DNA from: Akkermansia biwaensis
Lineage (GTDB): Bacteria; Verrucomicrobiota; Verrucomicrobiia; Verrucomicrobiales; Akkermansiaceae
Direction: 5' to 3'
DNA: 64,000 nucleotides
NCBI RefSeq assembly: GCF_026072915.1
Contig: NZ_AP025943.1
Coordinates: 992,001-1,056,000, forward strand
Below the pieces are notes generated by a model. The model was not told the origin of the DNA. It did no database searches and was given only the letters and a program-made list of their open reading frames with translations. The translations under genes and the position numbers were made by a program. Below, one piece after another: positions 35,088-43,133 of the stretch; within the stretch, counting starts at the first letter, position 1, and each line of letters begins with the position of its first letter.

Positions 35088-37082
35088 CTAAGCCTTCTGC
35101 TTCAGATCCAGAAGCATCTGGGCATTGCTGGGGTACTTGTTCAGGAAGAACAGGAAGCGTTCCATGGCTTCCACGGGCTTGTGGCCTGCCAGCGCACGGC
35201 GGATCAGATTCATCTTGAACAGCCACGCATCCGGCATGATCAGTTCCTCACGGCGCGTTCCGGACTTCAGGATATCCACAGCCGGGAAAATGTAATGCTC
35301 CGCAATGCGGCGGTTCAGCACCAGCTCCATGTTGCCCGTTCCCTTGAACTCCTGGAAAATCAGGTCGTCCATGCGGCTGTTCGTTTCCACCAGCGCCGTG
35401 GCGATAATGGTCAGAGAACCGGCCTGCCGGGTGTTGCGGGCGGCGGCAAAGAGGCGGCGCGGCATTTCCAGCGCACGGGCGTCAATGCCGCCGGACATGG
35501 TGCGGCCGCTCCCCTTGTCCGCATTGTTGTAGGCACGCGCAAGGCGGGTGATGGAGTCCATCAGCAGGAATACATGCTGCCCCGCCTCCACAAGGCGTTT
35601 GGCGCGTTCGATGCAAAGTTCCGCCATGCGGCAGTGGTCGCGAACTCTTCCGTCATTGGAGGAAGCGTAGATTTCCGCGCCGGGCAGGGAACGCTTGAAT
35701 TCCGTGACTTCTTCCGGCCGTTCGTCCACCAGAAGCACCATCAGGTGGACGGAGTCCTTGTAATTTTCCAGAATGGCCTCAGCCATATGCTGGAGGAGCG
35801 TCGTCTTGCCCGCGCGGGGCGGAGAGACGATCAGCCCGCGCTGGCCGCGGCCTATGGGGGCAATCAGGTCCAGCGTACGCGTGGTATAGCGTTCCGGACG
35901 GGTTTCAAAGGAAAGGCGCTTGGTCGGGTTGACCGCCTTGAGTTCTTCAAAATGCGGATGCTTGCGGGCTTTCTCCGCAAGGTCTCCGTTGATGGAGGTG
36001 ATTTCCGTCAGCAGAATGCCGCGGTCATGGCGGCAAGCCTGCCCGTGAACCCACACGGCGGGGCGCAGGCCGAATTTGCGGATCATGTCCTGCGGGACGT
36101 ACACGGCCTCCGCAAAAGCGTCAAAATCATTGTCCGGCTTCCGCAGAAAGCCGAATCCCTTGTTCGTAATCTCCAGCAGGCCGTCCACCGATTCCGGCGG
36201 CCCCAGTTCCCGCGGAGCATTGTTCTGGGGGGAGGGATTGTCCTGGAAATTGCCATTCCGGCGGTTTTTAAATCGGCCGTTGCCGTTTTTATTATTATAA
36301 TTTCCGTTGCGGTTGTCGGGCCGGTTGGTCCGGTTTTTGTTAAAACGGTCGTTATTGCGCTGGTTGTTCCGGTCAAAACGCTGGCGCTGCTGGTCATTCC
36401 CCCGCTGGGGTTCCCGGGAAGATTCGTCTGACAGGTCTGCCGCCCCTTCCTGCACCACCCTGATGGCAGGAGGTGCCGCATCGGGATTTCCCTCCGCATC
36501 CTGCGCCCGGTTCTTTCTCACGAACCGCTGGCGGATCACCTTGGGCTTCTTTTCCTCAGCTTCTCCGGAAGAAGATTCTGCGGACGTGGCGGAATGCTGC
36601 GGCGCCAGGGCGGGAGTGGAGGAATCCGGGGCATCAGCCTCATGTTCTCCGGCGGAAACAGTCTTTGTGGAACGCCTGCGCACCGGCTTGACTGCTGTCT
36701 CCGCAGCAGGGGCAGGCGTTTCGGCCTGATCGGAGACTTCCTCCACAGGCTTCTTGCGGGGACGGCCCCTTCTGGGTTTGGCGGGGGCTTCCTCCGCCGG
36801 GACTTCTTCTACGGCCTTGGCAGTACGCTTGCGGACGGAGGTCTTCTTTTCCGGCTCCTTCGTTTCCCTTTCACCTTTGATTTCCGTTTCAGGCACCTTT
36901 TTCCTGACAGTCCGCTTGCGCGGGGCGGGGGAAGATTCCTGTGCGGATGCGGAAGAGTGCGCGTCCACCAGGGATTCCGCCGGAGCCTCCGCAGAGGATT
37001 TGGTCCTGCGCACGGTGCGTTTTTTGACTGCCGACTCCGGAGAACCCTGCTCCGGAGTCAAATCTGGGGAAGTATCAGACAT
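35088..37082 (-). CDS. rho: Transcription termination factor Rho with long disordered N-terminal extension
   Basis: 664 aa versus about 420 for E. coli Rho. Residues about 297-664 form normal Rho: the RNA-binding cold-shock-like domain (SVDGLLEITNKGFGFLRKP), then the hexameric ATPase with P-loop SPPRAGKTTLL, LLVDERPEEVTEFKRS (Walker B region), MDSITRLARAYN and GSLTIIATALVET. The first 295 residues are extra: repeated basic motifs KKRTVRR, RKRTVRKK, VRKRTAK and an AT-hook-like RRGRPRKK (about 104-111), then an Asn/Arg/Gly-rich stretch at 229-280. Such extensions occur in Bacteroidota, Actinomycetota and Verrucomicrobiota and can bind RNA or promote condensates. Confidence 0.96.
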   Translation of the reverse strand: MSDTSPDLTPEQGSPESAVKKRTVRRTKSSAEAPAESLVDAHSSASAQESSPAPRKRTVRKKVPETEIKGERETKEPEKKTSVRKRTAKAVEEVPAEEAPAKPRRGRPRKKPVEEVSDQAETPAPAAETAVKPVRRRSTKTVSAGEHEADAPDSSTPALAPQHSATSAESSSGEAEEKKPKVIRQRFVRKNRAQDAEGNPDAAPPAIRVVQEGAADLSDESSREPQRGNDQQRQRFDRNNQRNNDRFNKNRTNRPDNRNGNYNNKNGNGRFKNRRNGNFQDNPSPQNNAPRELGPPESVDGLLEITNKGFGFLRKPDNDFDAFAEAVYVPQDMIRKFGLRPAVWVHGQACRHDRGILLTEITSINGDLAEKARKHPHFEELKAVNPTKRLSFETRPERYTTRTLDLIAPIGRGQRGLIVSPPRAGKTTLLQHMAEAILENYKDSVHLMVLLVDERPEEVTEFKRSLPGAEIYASSNDGRVRDHCRMAELCIERAKRLVEAGQHVFLLMDSITRLARAYNNADKGSGRTMSGGIDARALEMPRRLFAAARNTRQAGSLTIIATALVETNSRMDDLIFQEFKGTGNMELVLNRRIAEHYIFPAVDILKSGTRREELIMPDAWLFKMNLIRRALAGHKPVEAMERFLFFLNKYPSNAQMLLDLKQKA

Positions 37083-37130
37083 GAAAAAGAAGGTTAAACT
37101 GCAAAAAGCGTTTCCTGAAAGACAACGGCG

Positions 37131-37886
37131 CTAGTCAAGCTGTTCGAGGATTTCCTCCGCCACGTCAAAATTGGAAAACACGTTGAGCGCATCATCGTAA
37201 TCATCCAGCGCTTCATACAGCCGCATGGCGGCCCTGGCCGTATCCGCATCATTGATCATGGTCACATTCTGGGCCACGGAAATCAGCTTCATGGAGGTCA
37301 CCGTGTGTCCAGCGGCGCGCAGGGCGGCGCATACGTTATTCAATTCCGTGGGATCGGTCACAAACACCCATTCATTGTCGGAATCTCCGGTTTCCACGTC
37401 GTCCGCACCGCATTCCAGCGCCAGGTCCATGGCGGAATCTTCCGTGAGGCCTTCCGCCATGATGCGGGCTTCCCCCTTGCGTTCAAACTGGTAGGCAACG
37501 GAGCCGGGAGTGCCGATGCTGCCGCCGTTCTTGGTGAACAGGGTACGCAGTTCGGAAGCGGAACGGTTCGTATTGTCCGTAGCCACTTCAATCAGGAAGG
37601 CCGTTCCAGCCGGGCCGTAGCCCTCATAAGTAATTTCCTGAATGGAGGCTCCTCCCAATTCCCCGGTTCCTTTCTTGATGGCGCGCTCAATGTTTTCCTT
37701 GGGGGTGGACACGGCCTTGGCTCCGTCAATGGCGGCGCGCAGGCGAGGATTCAGGTCCGGATCTCCCCCGCCGCTCTTGGCGGCCAGCATGATTTCATGG
37801 GCAAAACGGGCGAACACCTTGCCCTTTTTGGCATCTTCCTTAGCCTTAACGTGCTTGATTTTAGACCATTTGTTATGTCCGGACAT
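37131..37886 (-). CDS. YebC/PmpR/TACO1 family protein
   Basis: 251 aa from ATG 37886, giving the invariant start MSGHNKWSKIKHVKAKEDAK. Other hallmarks: NPRLRAAIDGAKAVSTPKEN, ERAIKKGTGELGG, YEGYGPAGTAFLIEVATDN, NGGSIGTPGSVAYQFERKG. The family was annotated as transcriptional regulators; TACO1 and recent bacterial work link it to ribosomes stalled at difficult sequences such as polyproline. The 48-bp gap to rho on the same strand suggests co-transcription. Confidence 0.95.
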   Translation of the reverse strand: MSGHNKWSKIKHVKAKEDAKKGKVFARFAHEIMLAAKSGGGDPDLNPRLRAAIDGAKAVSTPKENIERAIKKGTGELGGASIQEITYEGYGPAGTAFLIEVATDNTNRSASELRTLFTKNGGSIGTPGSVAYQFERKGEARIMAEGLTEDSAMDLALECGADDVETGDSDNEWVFVTDPTELNNVCAALRAAGHTVTSMKLISVAQNVTMINDADTARAAMRLYEALDDYDDALNVFSNFDVAEEILEQLD

Positions 37887-38476
37887 AGAAATTAACTGGG
37901 GATAATAGTAAGTGAATGAAAAGAGACGAACTAGCAAGTGGCGCTATCCTTCAACCCGGGCGAACATATTGCTTTCTGCATCATACCACGCGGGGGGGAT
38001 CAGGGCTCGATCATCCGTAAACATGCTACAGGGACCAGATACTCTGCCGGAAAATATGCCGAACTCCCAAAAAGGATGACGGCAACCACTTGGCAGTCAC
38101 TCTCAACGCAAGCAAAATACAGCATTCCCCGGCGTTGGCAATACTTTTTTAGGTCACCTCCGTGCGTCCCTGCACCGCATGGACCGGACAATCCGCCGTG
38201 GTTCCGACTCTTGAAAATACCCTGTCGGAACGGGGGCTCCTCGAACTCCGACTCTCAGACAAAAACTGCCGTCCCTACCGGAAAAGCTATTCCGGTAGCG
38301 CCGCTTTTCCCGACATTTTCCCAACCTCCAGACAATGGATGTTGGAATATTAAAGCCACAGAACGGCCGGAAAATTTCCCGAATTTTTGATCATCTCCCT
38401 CTGCGTAGTTTTTTCCCGGCTTTATTTGAAACGAGATTCTCCTGTCTTATCCCAATCCGGCAGGAATGGGAGAAAG
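37887..38476. other. Intergenic region without a supported gene
   Basis: About 590 bp between two minus-strand genes. No frame here has a plausible start and protein-like composition, and no tRNA or terminator stands out. It should hold the yebC-rho promoter near its left end. Confidence 0.45.
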
Positions 38477-38908
38477 CTATTCTTCAGCTTCCCGTCGCCA
38501 CTTTTTCAACAGTTCTTTGTCGAAAACAATCCGATGCCCGGAAACATCATATTTCCCCTTATATTTATCCTTCATTTCAAAACTTATCTGAATGCCGTCA
38601 TCCTCTTCGAAAACTTCCATGTCCAGCCCTTCGTACCTGCCTTCCTTCATCCCATACTGAACCTGCTCCCGGGCAGACGGCAGGCGTCCATGGGATTCAC
38701 GGAAAGCCCGGACCCATAAACCCATCTGCTTCAATTCTTCTCTTACGGAAGAGATATTCGTATGCACTTCTTCCAGTGTTTCAAACCACAGCACCACATT
38801 CAGCGAAACGGATGCCAAAAGAATGATCCCCAAAGCAATGGCCATCTTTTTCATCCAGGAATGCCTGGGGACCTCGGAAACGGTTCTTTTATGTTCAGTC
38901 TCATTCAT
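38477..38908 (-). CDS. Single-span membrane protein of unknown function
   Basis: 143 aa from ATG 38908. A transmembrane helix lies near residues 20-40 (KKMAIALGIILLASVSLNVV). A soluble part follows: a short coiled region (LEEVHTNISSVREELKQM), then FRESHGRLPSAREQVQYGM, reminiscent of the post-helix part of pseudopilin-like proteins, and a charged end. The pseudopilin likeness is weak (no prepilin cleavage site is visible). Confidence 0.55.
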   Translation of the reverse strand: MNETEHKRTVSEVPRHSWMKKMAIALGIILLASVSLNVVLWFETLEEVHTNISSVREELKQMGLWVRAFRESHGRLPSAREQVQYGMKEGRYEGLDMEVFEEDDGIQISFEMKDKYKGKYDVSGHRIVFDKELLKKWRREAEE

Positions 38909-39015
38909 CCCAGTTTTATGGAACATTATCGTATTGGATCGCAAACTCATCGGGAGAACCGGTATAATAATGTATCCAATACTTGTTATAAATGATCAAG
39001 CCTACCCATAATTCT

Positions 39016-39297
39016 TCATCTTTCCATTTGCCCATATTGACAGATACGCCTCGGGGGAACCTTACATTCGGCATAAACGCTCCGCGGGTCACCGGGAGGC
39101 AAACAATACGCCTGCTCCCAGTTGCTCTCTCCCCAGTGTTCTATCCGCAAGACCGTTTTATAAAGGCGGTCCGGCGTTATTTCACGCATTTCCCTGATTC
39201 CAACAATTAAAAATACATTCAACAGAATGGAGATGCACAGAGAAATCAGCAACAGAAATAGAAGAATGCCTTTCCACATATTCAGAATCAAGGTCAT
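39016..39297 (-). CDS. Small membrane protein of unknown function
   Basis: 93 aa. Helix near 8-32 (WKGILLFLLLISLCISILLN) followed by about 55 soluble residues with WGESNWEQAYCLPPGDPRS. It lies 43 bp after the 39341-40627 gene on the same strand and may form a small operon with it and the 38477 gene. No family recognised. Confidence 0.5.
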   Translation of the reverse strand: MTLILNMWKGILLFLLLISLCISILLNVFLIVGIREMREITPDRLYKTVLRIEHWGESNWEQAYCLPPGDPRSVYAECKVPPRRICQYGQMER

Positions 39298-39340
39298 GGT
39301 ACTTGTAAAAGTTTCCAGAAATATGGGCTGTGCTCATGCC

Positions 39341-40627
39341 TCATTCCTCATTTCCCTCCTCCTCATCATCATAGCGGTTACCGCCTTCATATGCGGTCAC
39401 ATCCTCATTAATCATGGAAAAACAGGCATAAAATTCATTCCTTTCCAAAGGACCTTCTTCCGCCTCCCGCAAATGCTTTAGCTCCCTGCCATGCTCGTCA
39501 AAATAGCTGATCTGTTGAACACCGTTTTCCGGATAGGAAAAACGGATAATCGCACATTGCTGCCGGTGATCGGAGCTTAACTCGCCGTGCTGGTCATAGT
39601 AACGAATTTCCTTCACGGCACGACCCCCTCCCAAATCACTTCCAGGTTCATAATGATCCGCGCAGCGCCGTGCCCAGCCCTGCAGACCGCGCGTCAGCCG
39701 TCCGAATTTGTCCGTATATTCCGCCTCGGCTACGTCGTAGGGGTCCAGATAAAATCTGGCCTGCAGCAGCTTTTCAGGCAGGAGCATTCGTAATTCATCA
39801 ATGCCATAGTTGTAGCCGAACCTGCCCTTCAAATAAAATGTTTTTCTCGTAGAAGCCGTCACTTCCGCCTCCCAGCCCTTGTGGACTTCCAGGCAGGCCA
39901 CACCGGCTCCGGGAGCGGGCGTTGCCTTGTATTGATGGTACCGTATTGTCCGCCCCTTCGGATAAATTGCCGGACGCTCCACATCTACAGGCTCCTGATA
40001 GAAGATGCCGCTTTCCTTCTCCGCTTTTCCAAAAAAGGATTCCTTGAAAACAAAAGGTCCATGAAGAATCCACCCCGCCTGTTGAATTACATCTCCGCGG
40101 TGATAGCCGTCTGCGCAATGGCATTCTTCTCCCTCCGCATTATAAAAAGTAACACTGTTTCTCCCCCTGTTCTCTTCCACTACCCGCATATGGTATCCCT
40201 GATCGTCAAGTTCGCAGATTTTGCCATCCATCGTAAAATACGTGTAAATGAAAAGTCCGTAATCCTGAATATCAGTCCACTTCCGGTCGTTTGCCTCATC
40301 GTATTCTTTTTTGGGATAAAAACTGGAAAGGACATCCAAGAACGCCCCCTGCCGCACCGTTGGCGGGGAAGGAGCATCCACCCATTCTTCACAGGCTAGA
40401 ATCAATGTTGACTGCAGAAATTTCCGCCCATTGAATTCTATCGGCTTCAACTCAACACTCCTGGAGTTGACGGGAGGATATTTTCGGTCGAAATATCCGG
40501 GATTCGGTGGTTCCCACAAGTCCATCACCGGCAATCCTCTCACATCAAACATGCGGACACCTCCTTCAAACAGGCTCATCCCCGGCAGAGCCATCATCAA
40601 AAAAGCCAATAAATATTTCATATCCAT
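39341..40627 (-). CDS. Secreted protein of unknown function with repeated YYDxHGE-type strands
   Basis: 428 aa. The ATG at 40627 is preceded by AGGAAG at good spacing; a second in-frame ATG at 40621 is possible. The N-terminus MDMKYLLAFLMMALPGMSLF is an export signal. The body has aromatic, polar beta-rich sequence. Toward the end two similar strands occur: IRYYDQHGELSSD and ISYFDEHGRELKH, as in antitoxin-like or MORN/YD-like repeat proteins, but too few to assign a family. The C-terminus is acidic (RYDDEEEGNEE). First gene of a three-gene minus-strand set. Confidence 0.6.
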   Translation of the reverse strand: MDMKYLLAFLMMALPGMSLFEGGVRMFDVRGLPVMDLWEPPNPGYFDRKYPPVNSRSVELKPIEFNGRKFLQSTLILACEEWVDAPSPPTVRQGAFLDVLSSFYPKKEYDEANDRKWTDIQDYGLFIYTYFTMDGKICELDDQGYHMRVVEENRGRNSVTFYNAEGEECHCADGYHRGDVIQQAGWILHGPFVFKESFFGKAEKESGIFYQEPVDVERPAIYPKGRTIRYHQYKATPAPGAGVACLEVHKGWEAEVTASTRKTFYLKGRFGYNYGIDELRMLLPEKLLQARFYLDPYDVAEAEYTDKFGRLTRGLQGWARRCADHYEPGSDLGGGRAVKEIRYYDQHGELSSDHRQQCAIIRFSYPENGVQQISYFDEHGRELKHLREAEEGPLERNEFYACFSMINEDVTAYEGGNRYDDEEEGNEE

Positions 40628-40876
40628 ATGATTTTCTTCCTATAACCTGGAAGATAAAGATTCTCTGGGCAAAATTGACCACATGTGGAGCATGGGAAAC
40701 GGCAAATGTCTTTTATTAAATGATTTGGCCTTCAACATCAAGGAAGCTTTCATCATCCGGCAAAAATTGTTCCCCGCATCTTCCGTCCGGCTTGACGATT
40801 TTTCGTCAGTATGCCGTCTGAAACCATAGCTGTCCCAAAAAGGCAGTCGCCCCGTTCAACAAAGAATGTGTTATCG
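40628..40876. other. Divergent intergenic region, left part
   Basis: About 250 bp between a minus-strand secreted-protein gene and the plus-strand CDF transporter. It should carry the promoter of the former. No frame or repeat is convincing. Confidence 0.4.
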
Positions 40877-40906
40877 TTGACTAAGAGAGAGGACCCGGCT
40901 TAGATT
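40877..40906 (+). promoter_or_regulatory. Sigma70-like promoter of the CDF transporter gene
   Basis: TTGACT (40877-40882), an 18-bp spacer and TAGATT (40901-40906), 23 bp before the ATG at 40930. The -35 matches 5 of 6 consensus positions, the -10 matches 4 of 6. Confidence 0.45.
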
Positions 40907-40929
40907 GGCTTTCCGTTCTCTTCAGTCTT

Positions 40930-42354
40930 ATGGATCAAGCAGCCCACCATGAAAAATCACGCGCGGCCTTCTCCTCCGTCCTGTGGTCTGCCTTCCTGAC
41001 CGGAATCAAGATCTGGGCCGGCGTGAAAACGGGCAGCCTGGGCATTATCTCGGAGGCTCTGCACAGCGGACTGGACCTGATGGCGGCGGGAATGACCTTT
41101 TACGCCGTAAGGATAGCCGCACGCCCGGCGGATGAAAGCCATCCCTACGGGCATGAAAAGATAGAGAACCTTTCCGCCCTGGCGGAAACGGCCCTGCTCC
41201 TGATCACTTGCGGATGGATTGTCTGGGAGGCCATAGACCGCCTGTTTTACAATGAAGCGGAAATCACTCTCACCTGGTGGGCCTTTGCCGTGGTGGCCGT
41301 CTCCCTGCTGGTGGACGTGAACCGCTCCGCCATGCTCCGCCGGGTAGCCAAAAAACACAAGAGCCAGGCTCTGGAAGCAGACGCCCTGCATTTCACGACG
41401 GATATCTGGTCCTCCGCCGTGGTGATGCTGGGCCTCTTCTGCGTATGGCTGGCACACCTGGTTCCTGCGGATTCCGTCTGGCACGGCCTTCTGGAAAAAG
41501 CGGACGCCGTGGCCGCCCTGTTCGTGGCCGCCCTGGTCTGTTCCGTGGCCTACGGCCTGGCCAAGCGTTCCATCCACGCCCTGATGGACGGCGGTTCCTC
41601 CGCCCTGACGCACCAGGTGCTGGCTGCCATGAAGAAGAACGCTCCGGATTACCCGGTCAAACGCATCCGCCTGCGCGACGGCGGGGCGCGCATTTTCGTG
41701 GAACTGGATGTGGAAGCCCCGGCGGAATTGCACGTGGACGTAGCCCATGACGTGGCGGAGTCCATAGAAGGGATTGTGAAGTACGAGCTGCCGGAGGCGG
41801 ATGTCATCGTGCACATCGAACCCGCCCATGAAGACTTTGCCGGCATGGAGCCGGATGCGGTCGTCCACCGCCTGGCCCTGCGCCATCACGTCCGCATTCA
41901 CGGTTTTTATGAAGGAAGGGGCAAACATGACTCCTGTTATTTCATGGATGTGGAAGTTCCCGCGGACTGGCCGCTGGACCGCGGATACGAGGTTGTGGAA
42001 GCGTTCAGGAAAGACGTTATCCAGGAGCTCCAGCCGGAAAAGGTTGTCTGCCGCATTGAACCGGATTGCCGTGAAATGAAGGCCAATTCCGTCCTGGAAC
42101 ACGTTTCCCCGGAAGAAGTACATTTGAAGGTGCGCCTCATCCTCCAGCAGCACCGCGACATCCGCAACATTGTCAAGCTGGATCTGGACAAGGAAGACAG
42201 CTTCCCCACCCTTACCTGTCTTTGCACGGCCGATCCGGAGCTGACCGTCCGCCAATCCCACCAGATAGCTTCGCAACTGGAAGACCAGATAGAAAACGCG
42301 CTGCACCATCTGGGCCGCGTCACCGTCATCCTGAAGCCGGAGGCCCGGACCTGA
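40930..42354 (+). CDS. Cation diffusion facilitator transporter with extended C-terminal region
   Basis: 474 aa, against about 300 for usual CDF proteins. Residues 1-210 contain six helices with the paired HxxxD metal sites ALHSGLDLMAAG (helix 2) and ALHFTTDIWSS (helix 5), typical of Zn/Fe/Mn/Co exporters. After the membrane part there appear to be three related alpha/beta segments: DYPVKRIRLRDGGARIFVEL (ZT_dimer-like), HHVRIHGFYEGRGKHDSCYF, and PEEVHLKVRLILQQHRDIRN. Each ends with a similar strand (ADVIVHIEPA, KVVCRIEPDC, RVTVILKPEA). The metal is not predictable. Probably co-transcribed with the methyltransferase gene. Confidence 0.9.
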   Translation: MDQAAHHEKSRAAFSSVLWSAFLTGIKIWAGVKTGSLGIISEALHSGLDLMAAGMTFYAVRIAARPADESHPYGHEKIENLSALAETALLLITCGWIVWEAIDRLFYNEAEITLTWWAFAVVAVSLLVDVNRSAMLRRVAKKHKSQALEADALHFTTDIWSSAVVMLGLFCVWLAHLVPADSVWHGLLEKADAVAALFVAALVCSVAYGLAKRSIHALMDGGSSALTHQVLAAMKKNAPDYPVKRIRLRDGGARIFVELDVEAPAELHVDVAHDVAESIEGIVKYELPEADVIVHIEPAHEDFAGMEPDAVVHRLALRHHVRIHGFYEGRGKHDSCYFMDVEVPADWPLDRGYEVVEAFRKDVIQELQPEKVVCRIEPDCREMKANSVLEHVSPEEVHLKVRLILQQHRDIRNIVKLDLDKEDSFPTLTCLCTADPELTVRQSHQIASQLEDQIENALHHLGRVTVILKPEART

Positions 42355-42392
42355 GCCGGGGCAGTCAGGCTCTTTCCTCCTTTCCCTCCGCC

Positions 42393-43127
42393 ATGAAGCA
42401 GAACAAGTACGACGAAGATTCCTTTTTCCGGAAATGCAGCCAAATGGACCGTTCCGTCAAGGGACTGGCCGGAGCCGGAGAATGGAAAACGCTGGAACGG
42501 ATGCTGCCGGATTTTCACGGGAAACGGGTTCTGGACCTGGGCTGCGGATTCGGCTGGCACTGCCGGTATGCGGCGGAACACGGAGCGACTTCCGTCACGG
42601 GGGTGGATATTTCGGAAAAAATGCTCGCCAGAGCCGCAAGCATGGAAAAGACGGATATCATCAACTACATCTGCATGCCCATGGAGGACATTGATTTTCC
42701 TCCCTCTTCCTTTGACATAGTCATCAGTTCACTGGCCTTTCACTACACGCGGGATTTCCCCCGCATCTGCCGGGAGGTTTCCCATTGCCTGGGCAGCGGC
42801 GGCGCATTCGTTTTTTCCGTGGAGCACCCCGTTTTTACCGCCCAGGGACGCCAGGACTGGCATTATGACGGCTCCGGCGGCATCATGCACTGGCCCGTGG
42901 ACGGTTATTTTGCGGAAGGCCCCCGCAAGGCCGTCTTTCTGGGGGAGGAAGTAACCAAATACCACAGGACGCTCACCACCTACCTGGGCGCCCTAGCCGC
43001 AAACGGATTTGAGATCATTGCCGTGGAAGAGCCCCAGCCTTCCGGAGAGCTTCTGAATACTGTTCCCGGCATGCGGGACGAGTTGAGGCGCCCGATGATG
43101 CTCATCATTTCCGCCCGCAAAAAGTAG
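42393..43127 (+). CDS. SAM-dependent class I methyltransferase
   Basis: 244 aa from ATG 42393; longer in-frame starts overlap the CDF gene and read as Pro/Arg-rich noise. Motif I is VLDLGCGFGWHCRYAAEHGA, with the acidic residue of motif II in VTGVDISEKML and motif IV region FDIVISSLAFHY. The overall layout is UbiE/COQ5-like small-molecule methyltransferase. The substrate is unknown. Stop codons of this gene and the convergent antiporter gene are 6 bp apart. Confidence 0.9.
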   Translation: MKQNKYDEDSFFRKCSQMDRSVKGLAGAGEWKTLERMLPDFHGKRVLDLGCGFGWHCRYAAEHGATSVTGVDISEKMLARAASMEKTDIINYICMPMEDIDFPPSSFDIVISSLAFHYTRDFPRICREVSHCLGSGGAFVFSVEHPVFTAQGRQDWHYDGSGGIMHWPVDGYFAEGPRKAVFLGEEVTKYHRTLTTYLGALAANGFEIIAVEEPQPSGELLNTVPGMRDELRRPMMLIISARKK

Positions 43128-43133
43128 CGCGCC

